A model generated the notes under the pieces. It was not told the origin of the DNA and did not search any database. It saw only the letters and a program-made list of their open reading frames with translations. Below, one piece after another: positions 42,969-54,363 of a DNA stretch of 64,000 nt (positions within the stretch are counted from its first letter, which is position 1; each line of letters starts with the position of its first letter). Source of the stretch: Podospora pseudocomata (lineage: Eukaryota; Ascomycota; Sordariomycetes; Sordariales; Podosporaceae); assembly GCF_035222375.1 (NCBI RefSeq), contig NC_085889.1:3906001-3970000 (forward strand). The letters run 5' to 3'. Position numbers and translations under genes: made by a program.

Positions 42969-44490
42969 ATGGAAACAGGAATCTGGAGCGAGGAAGGCGC
43001 AGCGGGCGGTAGCTCCTCCGCCTTCAGCTGGCTGGACGAGCTGGCCGAAAAGGCCTGGCTTAACGAGGAGGTAGAAGAAGACGTGGGGGTCCACGGTGAC
43101 GGTTTGATCAGCAAAAGCTGGCCTTTCCCTGCCGTGGAGGCTGCGAGGTCACTCCCGCGTCTGCCCTCCACGGCGTTCGCGGGCCAACGGAGCCGGCGGC
43201 GGCAGCCTCGCTTCCAGCCGACACTCTCTGTGGTCCGGGACCTGTCACCGGCCCCACCCCCGCCGACTCCAAGCTGCGCTCCGCCCCCGCCTCCGACGAC
43301 ATCTGTCATCGGCCAGGCAGAGGAAAGCTTGGACCGGTTGGGCCGGGTTGACAAGAGCAAAGGTAAGGCAGTGGACGAGGAGCAGCCGGCTGGGAGACCC
43401 ACCTTCCAGCAGACGGTGGCCGCAACACCCACATCTTCTCCCTCCCAGGCACCGCCAATTCCACGGCTGCCCTCACCATTGCCTTCCTTTGTGCACCATA
43501 TGTTGGAGACTTCTGCCCCCCCTCGCTTGGCCGACCGCCCGCTGCATCCCGATCTCCTCAGAGAGAGGGTGCCGGTCGCGACTGCCTCACCGCGTGAGTT
43601 TACATCCTATCTCTCAGTTCTCTGGGGCTTTATCACTGAATTTCTGCGTAGCAACTTCGGCCACGACTCTGCCTGTGCCGCGAACCAGGCCACCCATCCC
43701 ACAGCTCCCGCCATTCGTCCACTCTCCTTCGCCAACCAAGAGAGCCTCAACCACACCAATGGCGCCGACAGAGAGGCCAGTCACACCTCTGCAAGTCGCT
43801 CAGCCAGAGCTCAAGAGTCGCTGGAGCCCCTCGCCCCCTCCCTCACCGACCAAGGTTCAAAAGCTCATGAAGGCAATGAGCTTCGCAAGTTTGAGATCCC
43901 AAAAGTCGAAAACCAGTCTTCGCGAGCAGTCGAGTTCCTCCTCTGTTCCTCCGGTTCCTGATCTCCCTCCGACGACTCCTGAAACTACAAAACGCCAATC
44001 CGATCGATCAAGTGCAAGCACAAAGAAGAACTTTGGTTCTTTCGGCAAAAGCTCTTTGGGCAGAGGTAGCTCGTCCTCCCAAAAGTCCAATTGGGTGGCA
44101 GCAGCATTCGGCCGTGATTCCTCCTCCATCACACGTCCAAGAACTGCTTCTGGAAGGACCGAGAGAAGCTCGACAACAGAGAGAAGCTCCGGCAGCAGTT
44201 TGATGAGCTCGGCGTTGAGTAAACAAGCAAGCACGGTCACCCCAGAGAGACCACAGGCTGGACTGTCGTCTTTGCCTCTTCTTCCAGCAGCTTCTACTTT
44301 CCACCCCGAACCCCCCTCCGCTACTCACATAGTTCCGCCAATGCCACCTGTGCCTCAGTCTCCCCCCAACCCTTCAGATCTGCACAGAAAGATCTCCATG
44401 CGGAGCATGTTCCTGCGGAAAAAGAAGTCGAGCTTGAACAAGAAAGAGGACCCTCGAGAGAATAGAGGTGAAGACGAGGAGGTCAAATGA
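42969..44490 (+). CDS. Uncharacterised Ser/Pro-rich, largely disordered protein
   Basis: Two exons (42969-43593, 43652-44490) around a 58-nt intron (GTGAGT...CGTAG) encode 487 residues. The first exon frame continues open through the intron but becomes poor; the splice joins it to the longer downstream frame. The N-terminus has a short structured-looking stretch (SAFSWLDELAEKAWLNEEVEED), then Pro-rich and Ser-rich segments. A basic, conserved-looking patch occurs at KVQKLMKAMSFASLRSQKSK, and the C-terminus is Lys/Glu-rich with SMRSMFLRKKKSSLNKK. Repeated SSS and PPxPP elements suggest phosphorylation and SH3-type binding. I do not recognise the family and assign no function. Confidence 0.72.
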
Positions 44491-46317
44491 GGGAGACACC
44501 AATCCTTCAAGCTATCACTGGCTAATTTGAACAACCCAACAATTACTACAGGGTCACGACTAACGACCGTATGCCACACAGGGCAATTTACGATTCAACA
44601 CCGCTGACCGCCGTCTTCAACAACACGCGAGTCTTCATACAACAAGTCCAGTATGTCGTTGACTTCATCTCCTTTTACCTTGAACATTTCCTATTCTTGA
44701 TTCTCCTTCTATTTCACTACTTTCGCGTTTTTCTTTTCTTTTTCTCAGTTTCGGTCTGCATTTCGAATCCGGTGTTTGGCACACAGGACATTCGCCCAGG
44801 GATAGAAGACTTCTACCCCTTTATACTTGTACCAGAAGTTCCCGGTACGAGGGATCAAAGCAGCATCCATGATACCCCCATCGCTCAGCTTACGGCATAA
44901 ATAAGTCTCAACGAACATGGTTTAGAGAGATGATATACCCTAAGACACCCATCCGCATTTCATTACTGTCAAACGGAGCATCACCACGGAAGTATCACCA
45001 TGGAGGCATACAGTACTCAGAAAAAATGGTTCATCACCAGATACCCGGTATTTCAGGTGTTAGCACTGGTAGGCGGCATCACCAGCGAGGAAATACAGTA
45101 CTTATAGGGCTATGGTTGCATTGACACGGCGTCAGGGCGAGGTGGATCACAAAAAGGGACATGAACAAGGGCGTGCAGGATTGGGAGGAAAAGTCATTTT
45201 GCTTTGCATTTACATGTTTGGGGTTTGATAAGGGGTTACGATCATTGCTGTCATGGGTTTCGTGTATTTTGGCATTCACAAGGGAAGGGTGACGGTGTAT
45301 GAGAACGGTTACGGATGAATTCAGATATTTTGGGGCTTTGAGACATGGACTTTTGTGCATGTGAGATGCGTAAGATATGTTGCTGTCTATGAGCTGTGCT
45401 CTGTGTGTGAGCCGTAGCTCTGTGTAGGGTATGTCTCCTGTTCACAGAGATGTTATTCAATGCAACGAAGGATGTGGTAACCTCGGCTTTTAATCTCATG
45501 TAGGTGAACGTCTCACCATCTCGACCTTGTATCTGACCTTCTCGTCCTTATTACTGTTTAGTCTTTTCACCATCGCAGTTAAAGCTTTAGGTAGGTAGCT
45601 AAAAGATGATATGTGCATCCCTGGAATCGATAGTTCAGACAGGTGACAGTCAAAGTTGGGATCGTGGACACCAACAGCTGAAATAGCTGAGATGACAGCT
45701 TTGGATCAAGTAGACTGGGGGATTAGAAAGCTCAAACATTGCTGAATCCTGCTTGGATAGACGGGCGTTGAAGGTCCATGTTACTCAAGTCGACCATAAG
45801 GTAGGTCAGACAAGACTCTGCGCAACACCAGGAGAGGAGGAATCGAAGAGATATGCTGCATAACCCCAACCCGTTGTTTTTCCACTTGGATTTTGACCCT
45901 TCGCACCTGCTGACTTTTGATGCACGACTCAAAAGTTTAACATCACGCGTCCGTTTGCTCAATTGTCGAGGAAGTGCGAGGTGGTTGTCGGAGTCTGAGC
46001 TCAAAAACCTAGAAACCAACAGCTAACCCCAACCCTAGGTACGTGGTCAACGCGTCGGTGGCTGCTGACCCACCAACGCGTGCAATCGTTTGCCAAAAAA
46101 AAAATTTAGGCTCCCAAGAAGACCTACCCGGCACCCCACGTGGACCAACTGCGCCCTCAACCTTCTATCGCAAAAACCCCTGCGGACTATCCCAATTCTT
46201 CCATGCAGAAAAAACGACTCCACAAACCATGCAAGATTTGCGCCGGCGCTCTCCAGCAAACTGAAACTCTGGGTCTGGATTGATTCTCCTCCCTCCAACT
46301 TGGCGGCCGCCCGCCGA
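44491..46317. other. Intergenic/upstream region of the Reb1-like gene
   Basis: 1.8 kb without a supported gene. It contains three ACGCGT boxes close to the Reb1-like start (see separate entry). Short ORFs on both strands are unconvincing. Confidence 0.5.
45946..46081. promoter_or_regulatory. Three ACGCGT (MluI cell-cycle box-like) sites upstream of the Reb1-like gene
   Basis: Exact ACGCGT hexamers stand at 45946-45951, 46050-46055 and 46076-46081, 237-372 bp upstream of the proposed start codon. The last two sit in a CAACGCGT context, 26 bp apart. A given hexamer is expected about once per 4 kb by chance. MBF-type control is an inference. Confidence 0.4.
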
Positions 46318-49300
46318 ATGACAATGGGCCAAGAACAGAGCGCTCCTCGCGAGAACGACGACGACAACACGGACATCCAAAGCGGCCGCTCATCCCCACT
46401 TCCCCGCTGGGACCACCCGGAAAACCAGGAGCAAGTAGAACGACAACACGCGGCTACTACCGAGCCGCTCCCCGAGACCGAGCCCCCTCCTGAGGCGAGC
46501 AAGAAAGAGAAGAAGAAGAGGAAAAAGAAGAAGGATCGCGAGAGGAGCGTTGGTGAAGTTATGGACTCACCGGGCCGATCGCTGTCGCAGCTGACGCCGC
46601 TGAAGAGGAAGAAGACGCGTCCTCCGTCTTTGGGGAATGTCGAGAATGTTGGTCAGAGTCCGGATGGTGGTGGGTCGGCGAGGCGGAAGTTGAAGAAGTC
46701 GAAGCGGATGTCGTTGGGGACGATTTTGAATGACAATGCCGATGCTGTTGAGAACAATGACAATCAGGACTCGTTTGTTCCCCAGCCGACGCTTCCAGAG
46801 CTCGAATCTGAGCCTCGGCTTGAGAATAATGAGGAAGAGGACAAGGGAATGGAGGATGCTATGGCTTCTCAACGGCGCAAATCGAGTAGCAAGAAGAAGG
46901 GCAGGAACAAGAAGGCTGAGCCAGAACCAGAGCCGGAACCAGAGCCAGAGGTGGAACCAGAGCCGGAGCCGGGGCCAGAGCAAGAGCAAGAGTCAGTGCC
47001 AGAGGTGGGACCGGCCCCTGAAGCCGCCGCCGTGGAGGATGATATGGAATTGGACGAAGCTGAGGAGGATCTTGCCAACCTGAAGACTGAACGCCCGGAT
47101 CACGATTCCGACGATGACGTCGACATGGAGGACGGTTCGGCAGCACGATCCCAGCACGTTTCCGAGACACCCGCCCCTCAAGAGGAAGAGGAGGAATCGC
47201 CTACTTCGCCCATCGTGCACGTTAAGTCCGAGTCAGGGGTGTATGACGAAGACGAGGACATGTCGAGGCTTGGGAAGGGAGATGCCACGGACGAAGAAGA
47301 GTCACCTGTGCCAACCAAGACCGAGAGACTGCAAAGGGTGATGGATGAAGCACAGTCTGCCTACGACTCTGGGTATATCGAGACGGATGGCAGCAACGAA
47401 AGAAGTCAGAGGTTCGCGACTCAGGTTTCACCCGCTCTGGACCATGAAGAGGCTACGTCGTCGGAAGATGAGGTAATGCAGAATGTGAAGTCTGCGCCGG
47501 AGGAGGATGAGGAGGAGGTGAACGGGACACCGGCGAGTGAGGCCAGCCCTGCTCAGGCGCTTAAGGCTGCGCCTGAGAGTGAGGGTGAGGAGGAGGGAAC
47601 ACCAGAAAGCGAGGCCGAGGAGGAGCAGGTATTGAAGGCCGAGGAGGAAGAAAGCGAGGTAGACGACGAAGAGCCGGTTAATGACCCCCTCGAAGACAGT
47701 GCGGACGAGGAGGAGGTAAGCGAGGAGAGGTTCTCCGAAATCCCCGAAAGCGACATTGAACAACCAGAAATGCAGCACGAGGAACCGAGAGTCGAACCAC
47801 CGTCGGAAGCTGGGAATGTGCCGACCAGTCAGAGCGAGCAAGCTCATGTCAATGGGACCACCGTTCAATCTTCACCAGATCTTGGCGGCGACGATGTTGC
47901 TTATGCGGCTTCGCCATCACCCCCTCCCCCCTCATCTGCCAGGGCCCGTTCTTCCACGAAACGTAAAGTGAAACGTGCTTTCAATCCCGACGCCCCCGTC
48001 AGCGAGCCAGACGCACAGCCGGAGACATCCTCAACTCGCTCCCAAAAGAAGCGTAAATCAAGAGATCAACCAGAGGAGCCCGAGGAGGAAGAGAAACCTG
48101 AGGAGCCCGAGGAGGAGCCCGAGGAGGAGCCCGAGGAGGAAGAAGCTCCTGCTCTCACCCCAGCACCCAAGAAGAAAAAGTCCAAGAAGATTCGCGAAGT
48201 TCTTCAAGAGCAAGAGGGCGGCGAGATCGACGAGGCCCCCGCTGCCTCTACACCTGCCCCAAAGCAGAAGAAGACACCAAGGTCAAAGAAGTCGAAGAAG
48301 GCGGCCTCCGAGGAACAAGAAGAGAAACTCGATAAGCACGGTTACGCTACTGGGAGACTTACTGCTGTTGAAGAAGATAAGGTCACCAAAGCAGTGAACA
48401 AGTTTCGCAAGGACGAGGGCCTAACCCAGGCTGAAATCAACAGGATCATCCAAGAAAACCCTGCCGTAGCCGTGCACAATGCCAAGGGTGCCCCGACATT
48501 GCATGCCGCTCTTTGGACCGCTGTGTGCGAGGCGTGCCCTTCAAGATCACGGTTGAAGCTGCAGAAGTTTTGCAGACGAAAATTCCACAACTTTGTGGCA
48601 CGTGGTCAGTGGACTGCTGACCAGGATGAGGAGCTACAGGAAATGATGAAGATTCACGGCAACAAGTGGACAGTCATCGGAGGTCTGATCAACAGACATC
48701 CCCAGGATGTTCGTGACAGGTGGAGAGACTATATCGTTTGCCGGGACAAAGTAGTGAAGCATGACTGGAGCAACGAGGAGGAGGCGAAGCTCACCCAAGC
48801 AGTCAAGGAGGCCGTCGACAAGATTCGGAAAGACCTCATCTCGAGGAGGGAGGACGAAGGACAAGCCGAGAGCCTGGTCAACTGGCAGGCTATCAGCGAG
48901 GCGATGGGCCGGACGAGAAACCGACTTCAGTGCATGGAGAAGTGGAAGAGAATACTCAAAGCTGAGCCGATTGCGGACCGGGACAGGGTCATCACCTTGC
49001 TCCCTGATACTGACAACTGGAGAGTGAAACTGGCTCGCCAGGATTTGACCAAGATTACACCAGCTGAGAAATACAGATTGGCCTGCGTCATCCGCGATGG
49101 CTGCACGGAAACCGAGCGGGAGATCGACTGGAAGAAGATTACCGAGAGGATCTTCAAGGACAAGTATCAGCGTCAAGCCCTGGTTGTTATCTGGGGCCGG
49201 TTGAGGTCGTCGGTGCCACACCATGGGGATAAGACCGTTCATGAATGCGCGCAGCATATTGTTAATAGGTATGATGAAGAGGGAGGATTTGGGGACAGCT

Positions 49301-50151
49301 ACGGCAACTACCCTGATGAACAGTCCCTTCCTCCCAGCGCCAAAAAGCCTCGCGGCAGAGCCAAAAAGCCGAAAGAGCCGACGACGAGACGCCGCTCGAC
49401 CTCCGTCGCCTCCGCCAAAAAGAAGAAGAAAGAGTTGAGTGAAGCTTTTATTGTTGACGAGACTGACTCTGAGGGTGAGACGGTGGTGGAGGACACTGTG
49501 ATGGAGGATACGGTGAGGGAGGATGCTGCCTCGATCGCTTCCGATGCCCCACCGATCGACTCTGATGAGGAGCATGAAGAAGAAGCGCCCGAGGAGACCG
49601 CAGACGAAGAAGCAGAAGCACCACCTCAGTCCTCCGTCGTGAAGCGCCTCGCCCCTGAAGAGGACGACACCTTGGATCAAGAAGACGAAACACGCCCCCC
49701 ATTTGTGCCGTCCCCCTCGGTCGAAGCAGATGCAGCCCGCACTCGTCGCCGCGAGCGTTCTCTCTCCAACAAGCCCCCCACCCCTGCCGCCATCGAGGAA
49801 GAATCTGGTGAAGAGGTCCAGGACGAGGACATGGTCACCAGCACTCGTCTCAAGTCGGCCAAGAAGCGCCCCGCCACCGAGGAGATGTCGCCCCGCAAGA
49901 AGAGAAAGACCAACTCGGAGAGTACTGTCCGGCCTGCGGTCATGAGCAGTTCTTCGCCTGCTGTTACGTACGGGAGGAAGTCGAATAGCAGGAAGGAGAA
50001 CAAGAAAGCGGCGGCGGAGGCGGTGAAGGCGAGGCAGGCGAGGGCGTTGAGCACGATCAGCAGTGATATGGATGACATGGATGATATCCCTGCGAGGTTG
50101 CCGGGGCAGACGCCGCCGGGGAGGGTGACCAGGAGAGTTGCGAGAAAGTAG
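46318..50151 (+). CDS. REB1: Reb1/TTF1-like Myb-domain DNA-binding protein
   Basis: A single exon of 1277 residues from the Met at 46318 (a second Met, in a stronger context, follows at 46324; an upstream in-frame Met at 46090 lies next to the ACGCGT boxes and is less likely). The N-terminal ~670 residues are highly acidic and disordered with Glu-Pro repeats (~205-230 and ~585-605) and Lys-rich patches. The DNA-binding part follows: a Myb-associated helical region (~675-760, GYATGRLTAVEEDKVTKAVN...), Myb repeat 1 (~762-808, QWTADQDEELQEMMKIHGNKW...), Myb repeat 2 (~820-890, HDWSNEEEAKLTQAVKE...) and a third divergent repeat (~905-970). This order is that of Reb1/Nsi1/TTF1 proteins, which bind rDNA terminators and block forks or stop Pol I. 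The C-terminus is again acidic with Lys-rich ends. The gene symbol is by domain similarity only. Confidence 0.85.
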   Translation: MTMGQEQSAPRENDDDNTDIQSGRSSPLPRWDHPENQEQVERQHAATTEPLPETEPPPEASKKEKKKRKKKKDRERSVGEVMDSPGRSLSQLTPLKRKKTRPPSLGNVENVGQSPDGGGSARRKLKKSKRMSLGTILNDNADAVENNDNQDSFVPQPTLPELESEPRLENNEEEDKGMEDAMASQRRKSSSKKKGRNKKAEPEPEPEPEPEVEPEPEPGPEQEQESVPEVGPAPEAAAVEDDMELDEAEEDLANLKTERPDHDSDDDVDMEDGSAARSQHVSETPAPQEEEEESPTSPIVHVKSESGVYDEDEDMSRLGKGDATDEEESPVPTKTERLQRVMDEAQSAYDSGYIETDGSNERSQRFATQVSPALDHEEATSSEDEVMQNVKSAPEEDEEEVNGTPASEASPAQALKAAPESEGEEEGTPESEAEEEQVLKAEEEESEVDDEEPVNDPLEDSADEEEVSEERFSEIPESDIEQPEMQHEEPRVEPPSEAGNVPTSQSEQAHVNGTTVQSSPDLGGDDVAYAASPSPPPPSSARARSSTKRKVKRAFNPDAPVSEPDAQPETSSTRSQKKRKSRDQPEEPEEEEKPEEPEEEPEEEPEEEEAPALTPAPKKKKSKKIREVLQEQEGGEIDEAPAASTPAPKQKKTPRSKKSKKAASEEQEEKLDKHGYATGRLTAVEEDKVTKAVNKFRKDEGLTQAEINRIIQENPAVAVHNAKGAPTLHAALWTAVCEACPSRSRLKLQKFCRRKFHNFVARGQWTADQDEELQEMMKIHGNKWTVIGGLINRHPQDVRDRWRDYIVCRDKVVKHDWSNEEEAKLTQAVKEAVDKIRKDLISRREDEGQAESLVNWQAISEAMGRTRNRLQCMEKWKRILKAEPIADRDRVITLLPDTDNWRVKLARQDLTKITPAEKYRLACVIRDGCTETEREIDWKKITERIFKDKYQRQALVVIWGRLRSSVPHHGDKTVHECAQHIVNRYDEEGGFGDSYGNYPDEQSLPPSAKKPRGRAKKPKEPTTRRRSTSVASAKKKKKELSEAFIVDETDSEGETVVEDTVMEDTVREDAASIASDAPPIDSDEEHEEEAPEETADEEAEAPPQSSVVKRLAPEEDDTLDQEDETRPPFVPSPSVEADAARTRRRERSLSNKPPTPAAIEEESGEEVQDEDMVTSTRLKSAKKRPATEEMSPRKKRKTNSESTVRPAVMSSSSPAVTYGRKSNSRKENKKAAAEAVKARQARALSTISSDMDDMDDIPARLPGQTPPGRVTRRVARK

Positions 50152-52869
50152 GAGTATTGCAGGTCTCGATGGCGGGAGCAAGGGAGGGAAGAGGAGATGA
50201 TGAAGCGATTTGGGGGAGTTGAAGGATGATGATGTCAGAGGGGAGAAGGGGCAGGTAGCCAGTCGTGGGTATCCAGCGAGACTGAGTCGAGCTTGGAGCG
50301 GAAGTTGGGTGGGGGGAAGTGTGTGTGTGTGGTGAGGAGTGGGGGGTGAGAGTTTACATTTTAATTGCATGGATTGGTTCTACCTGTATGATACTTGATG
50401 TGTTTTCGGAGAATTGTCAGCGTGCTTGGTAGATAGAAGGTTATGGAAGGGTGTATGTTTTGCATCTATAGAATGTTGTCGTGTGTACCATCTTGCGAAC
50501 TCAGTGTTATGGGATGGCCCAGCTTAGCTTGGGGCCGGAGCATGTAAGTCAGACCATCGTCCTTGTTGTCGTTGGCCTCAGCCCTGGTGTTATGCATTTT
50601 CCTGGCGTAGGCGTTGTTGTCTTTGAGGAGCATTTCGCATTCTTTCCGCACCCTTAATCAGTCAATCATCAGTCTGTAAGCAGGTGATGTCGAGAGGGGT
50701 GCTCACCTAGCTTCTGTACTGGTCTGTGAACTCGACGGTTGAGATCTGGATTGCTTCTGGCTTGTTCCCGTATTGGGGGCACCAGGTCTTTGAAGCCGGG
50801 CCAGGGGGTTAGTAAGGTTCGGCAGAGAGTAGGTAGGTAAGTTGGATGGCTATACCTTTAAAACGAACTCATCCTTGCTCCCGCAAAGAATGAGGAGCTG
50901 TTGCTCGAGGTATTGCTTGTCGTAGCACCTGTTTTTGAGGGGGATGTCGACTCTTTTTTGCTACGAGTTGGTTAATCGTGACGGTTCCCTGTCAAAGACT
51001 GGACATGATCCGAGATAACCTGTTGGTTCTTTAGGAAGTGATCTCATGCTCATCAAACTGGCCAAGACCGCCTTCGAGGCAGCCTCCTGGCCAACTGCAG
51101 TGGCTACCGGGCGGTATATGTTTCCCCTCGGGGACAATGTGCGCAACGTGCAACCCATTTCTTCTCGTTCTGGTCGGTACTTCAAAGAGCGCACTTTAAC
51201 TGCGCTCTCCCATCTACATCCATCTTCGCTACGTGACCAAGAGGGCAAATCGTTTCCAACGCTCATACCATCTGCCACAGGCGCCACCCCTACTCTATGA
51301 CACTCCACAACGGACACCCATCTGTGGAACTCAGCTGATTAAGAAACTGCACGGCATTTTGGGCAGGATCCGTATCTTGAAGCGACAACCCACCAGAAAT
51401 GACCTTATCTCAATAGAGTCCCCGCGGTCGACAACCAAGGCAGACGAATCAAAGGCAAATAAGGAGTTGGAACTGTGTTCATATGTCGAAGCTCCCAATT
51501 TGGATTCTTCACGGGCTGCGAGGGTATATTATCGTCTGAAGGTGGGCGCCTTGGTCCTCGGAAGGTAGGTGCTGATGCTGGAAGTCTTCCTCACTTTGGG
51601 GTTTGTCCCTCAACCCATCTGTTCCTATCAGTAACTGCAGGCCGTTAAAGATGAGTTTTTTCTTACCAGGGAGAGTGATAAGTCATCGCTGTAGAGGTTG
51701 GTAACCTGCTCGCAGCAATGATATGCCATTGATGACAAATTTCTTGTGCTTGATGTATCTCGTGTGACTTGCGAATGCCGGATCCAGAAATTGCATGTGT
51801 TTACTTCAGGAATCAAGTGTGAACCAGACAGTTCCGGCAACACACCCCCCTTTAATGCCGCTGCCCGGTGTTATTTGATTTGTTAACCACTATGCTGTTG
51901 CACTTGGAATATTAGAGATGGGGGGGCAGTAACTAAACATCATCGCCAGCATCTTGATGTGCATGTACCTGGGGAGGCCAAAGTCCAAAGTCTGATCATC
52001 TCTGATGTCAACATAAACTCCTTGCACTGCTCGGCTCGCAGCTGCTCTGGGCCACTCAGGGTTAGGCGTGCTGGTGCTCTGCCAGCAGTACTCTGAGCAG
52101 TGCCCTCCCCCACCCCCCCCCAACCTTCTGTTCTAGTACCTATAGTAATCACAGGTTTGCACCTGCTGGAAGCTGCAACAGTGAGAAAAATCCCATCGGA
52201 CCTCCTTCCATCTCTCTTGTTTGTTATATTCTACTCCGTAATCACAGCAATCCTCCCCATAGTCAGCTGCACTAATGGCAAGCTGCGAGCTTGGCTAGTG
52301 ATCAAATGAAGTCTGACCATCGTGCTCAGCGTTCCTGCGTCCAGTGATAATATCCTCTCTCTCACCATGCAGCCCTCCCTTCTTCATGAAGCCGCCATCC
52401 TACTCCCCATTGGCAAAATTGACCCGGTTAATGCCCCATATAGTGACTGTGCGGCGAGAGATGTATATTGCAGTGGGAGTTCGAACTGATAGCGAACGCT
52501 GTGGATCATGCGGCCTGTCTACGGTCAACCCACTTGTTATTCAGCATATAGTTTGCTATCCCCATGAAGAAAAAGGCCAGGCAACCTGGCCATACACAAA
52601 GCCCGTCAGCAATCATAGCCTGTCAAACAAGCAACGCAAGTAGCAATTCGAATAGGTGCCCACACAAACGACTATATCCGTTACAATATCACTAGAAGAC
52701 CGCAAAACCGCAACAGCAGACCACCACCGCCATCTCACTCCTTCCATATAAAACCCTTTGAAGCCACCCATACCAAAACCAACCAGACCTATCTTGTCAC
52801 CGGCCACCAAAAAGAAAACAGAAAACACCTTTCCCACCCCCAGATTCCGAACCAGCCGATACCACCACA
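50152..52869. other. Region between the Reb1-like gene and the Gln-rich protein gene
   Basis: Besides the possible broken gene at 50464-50990, nothing is gene-like. A 118-codon ORF at 51317-50961 (minus) could carry its first exon, but the splice phase does not work. The part at about 51600-52850 is AT-richer. Confidence 0.4.
50464..50990 (-). pseudogene. Possible small multi-exon gene, perhaps broken
   Basis: Three protein-like blocks follow one another on the minus strand with plausible introns. Block 1 (about 50960-50858; QKRVDIPLKNRCYDKQYLEQ, then LLILCGSKDEFVLK) ends at a GTATAG donor. Block 2 (about 50790-50710; TWCPQYGNKPEAIQISTVEF then TDQYRS) begins after CAAAG and ends in TAG directly before GTGAGC. 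Block 3 (about 50653-50464; VRKECEMLLKDNNAYARKMH) begins after TTAAG. If the TAG were CAG, CAG|GTGAGC would be a perfect donor, so a C-to-T nonsense change is possible; phases of block 2 and 3 do not fit cleanly. No start exon could be placed. Family not recognised. Confidence 0.3.
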
Positions 52870-54363
52870 TTAACGCTCCTCAAAATAAAACCTCCCCAAC
52901 CTCTCGCCCTCCTTCGGACTCCCCAGACCATCCCCCCTTCCCCCTCTCTGACCACCCCCCCCACGCCCACCCTCAAACTGCTCCCTAATAATCCTCTCCG
53001 CCGCCTCCCTACTATTCGCCCCAGTCCCCGTAGACTCAGACCCAACAGACAACGTACTCGGTGACGTTACATGGCCCCTCTGCTGCTGCTGCTGTTGCTG
53101 CTGCTGCTGGTGGGCCAAAGCCAGCGCCTGCTGCTGAGCAACATGCTGATGCGACCCCGGCTGCTGCGTCTCCCTGATAGCACTCGTCGGATGCGTCAAA
53201 GGCTGCCCCTCCTGCATCGGAACCGGCCCCCCAGTAGTAGTATCAACAAAGACATCATCCCCCACACTGCCCGGCATCGTAACCCCCTGCGCGGCAGCCA
53301 TCGTCCCCTCCAGCGCAACCCCATCCACCATCCTCGCTCGCTGAATCTCCCTCGCGGCGGTCTGGCTGACGGGGGTGTCACTGTTGCTGCCGTTATTGTT
53401 ACCGCTATTGTTATTTTCCGCCAGCCTTGCATCAGCAACCGGCCTCCCAACCCCAAGCCCGCCACCAATATTCCGCCCCGTCATCCCCAACCCCCCCCCA
53501 GGGGCACCCTCACTAAATCCAGAATTACTCCTCTCCAAACCCCCTATCCCCCCTTGCCCTCCACCACTCGGCATGCCCCTCCGATGATAAATAGGCCCAC
53601 TAACCGTACTCCCCGCCCCCTCCCCAAAGCCCACCAAACTCTCCCTCCCATCATCCTCCTCATCGTAAGTCCCCGCGCTCCTCCTACTCAACCCATCATC
53701 ATCCATCTCATCAATCATCATATCCTCATCCACATACCCGCTCCCCCCCGCAACACTAGCACTATCCATCTCAGTCAACATATCCTCATCCCCATCCTCC
53801 CTCCCCCTCATCGTCGTAGTCCTGCTCCTCCCGCTGACTGACCCACCCCCCAGAGAAGGGGACACTTCTGTTGCCGAGGCAGACCCAACAGTGCTCATCT
53901 TGTTTTGCATTTGGGGTTGACCTTGAGCATCAAAGTAGGCTATACCTGTTGGGGGTTGGAATTGCTGGGTTTGGGTATAGGGTTGGATAGGTTGTTGTTG
54001 GCCGGATCGGAATTGTTGTTGTCGAGAAAAAGCGGCGGGGGCCAGACCGGTGAGGCGGGAGATGCGGTCGGCGCGTTCGGCTTCGAGGGAGGAGTTGGAT
54101 GGGTCATATTGGGGGGGTAGGCCGCGGGGATTTAAAGGGTGAGGGTGGTGGTGGACGGTGCCCTTGTGGCCGTCTTTGATGGCTGTTGTGGAGAGGGCCG
54201 AGAGGGAGGTGGTCGTGGAGGTTGGGGTTCCGCTGAATGAGAGTCAGGGGGTGATTAATAGAGGTGGAAGGGGAAAGGGAGATACATACGGAATCTCAGG
54301 GGTGTCTGGGTTGGAGGGGCCTGGAGGGAGGTTGATGAGGGTTGGATGGGAGGTCTGCGACAT
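52870..54363 (-). CDS. Uncharacterised Gly/Ser/Gln-rich disordered protein
   Basis: Two exons (54363-54290, 54232-52870) around a 57-nt intron (GTATGT...TTCAG) encode 478 residues. The start MSQTSHPTLINLPPGPSNPDTPEIP leads into GTPTSTTTSLSALSTTAIKDG, which looks like a conserved motif, then a short helix, NSSLEAERADRISRLTGL. The remainder is acidic patches (DEDMMIDEMDDDG), Gly-rich runs and a polyglutamine stretch (about 10 Gln after AHQ) encoded by a CAG run. The C-terminus, EAAERIIREQFEGGRGGGGQ to GERLGRFYFEER, again looks structured. I do not recognise the family. It may be a nuclear scaffold; that is only a guess from composition. Confidence 0.7.
53080..53109. repeat. CAG/CTG trinucleotide run coding for polyglutamine
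   Basis: About ten CTG units on the + strand (one variant TTG) encode the Gln tract of the minus-strand protein at 52870-54363. Confidence 0.85.

Noticed and set aside
48634-50370. 578-codon ORF on the minus strand
   Set aside because: It is antisense to the Reb1-like coding region; its Arg/Leu/Pro-rich reading mirrors the acidic codons of the true strand.
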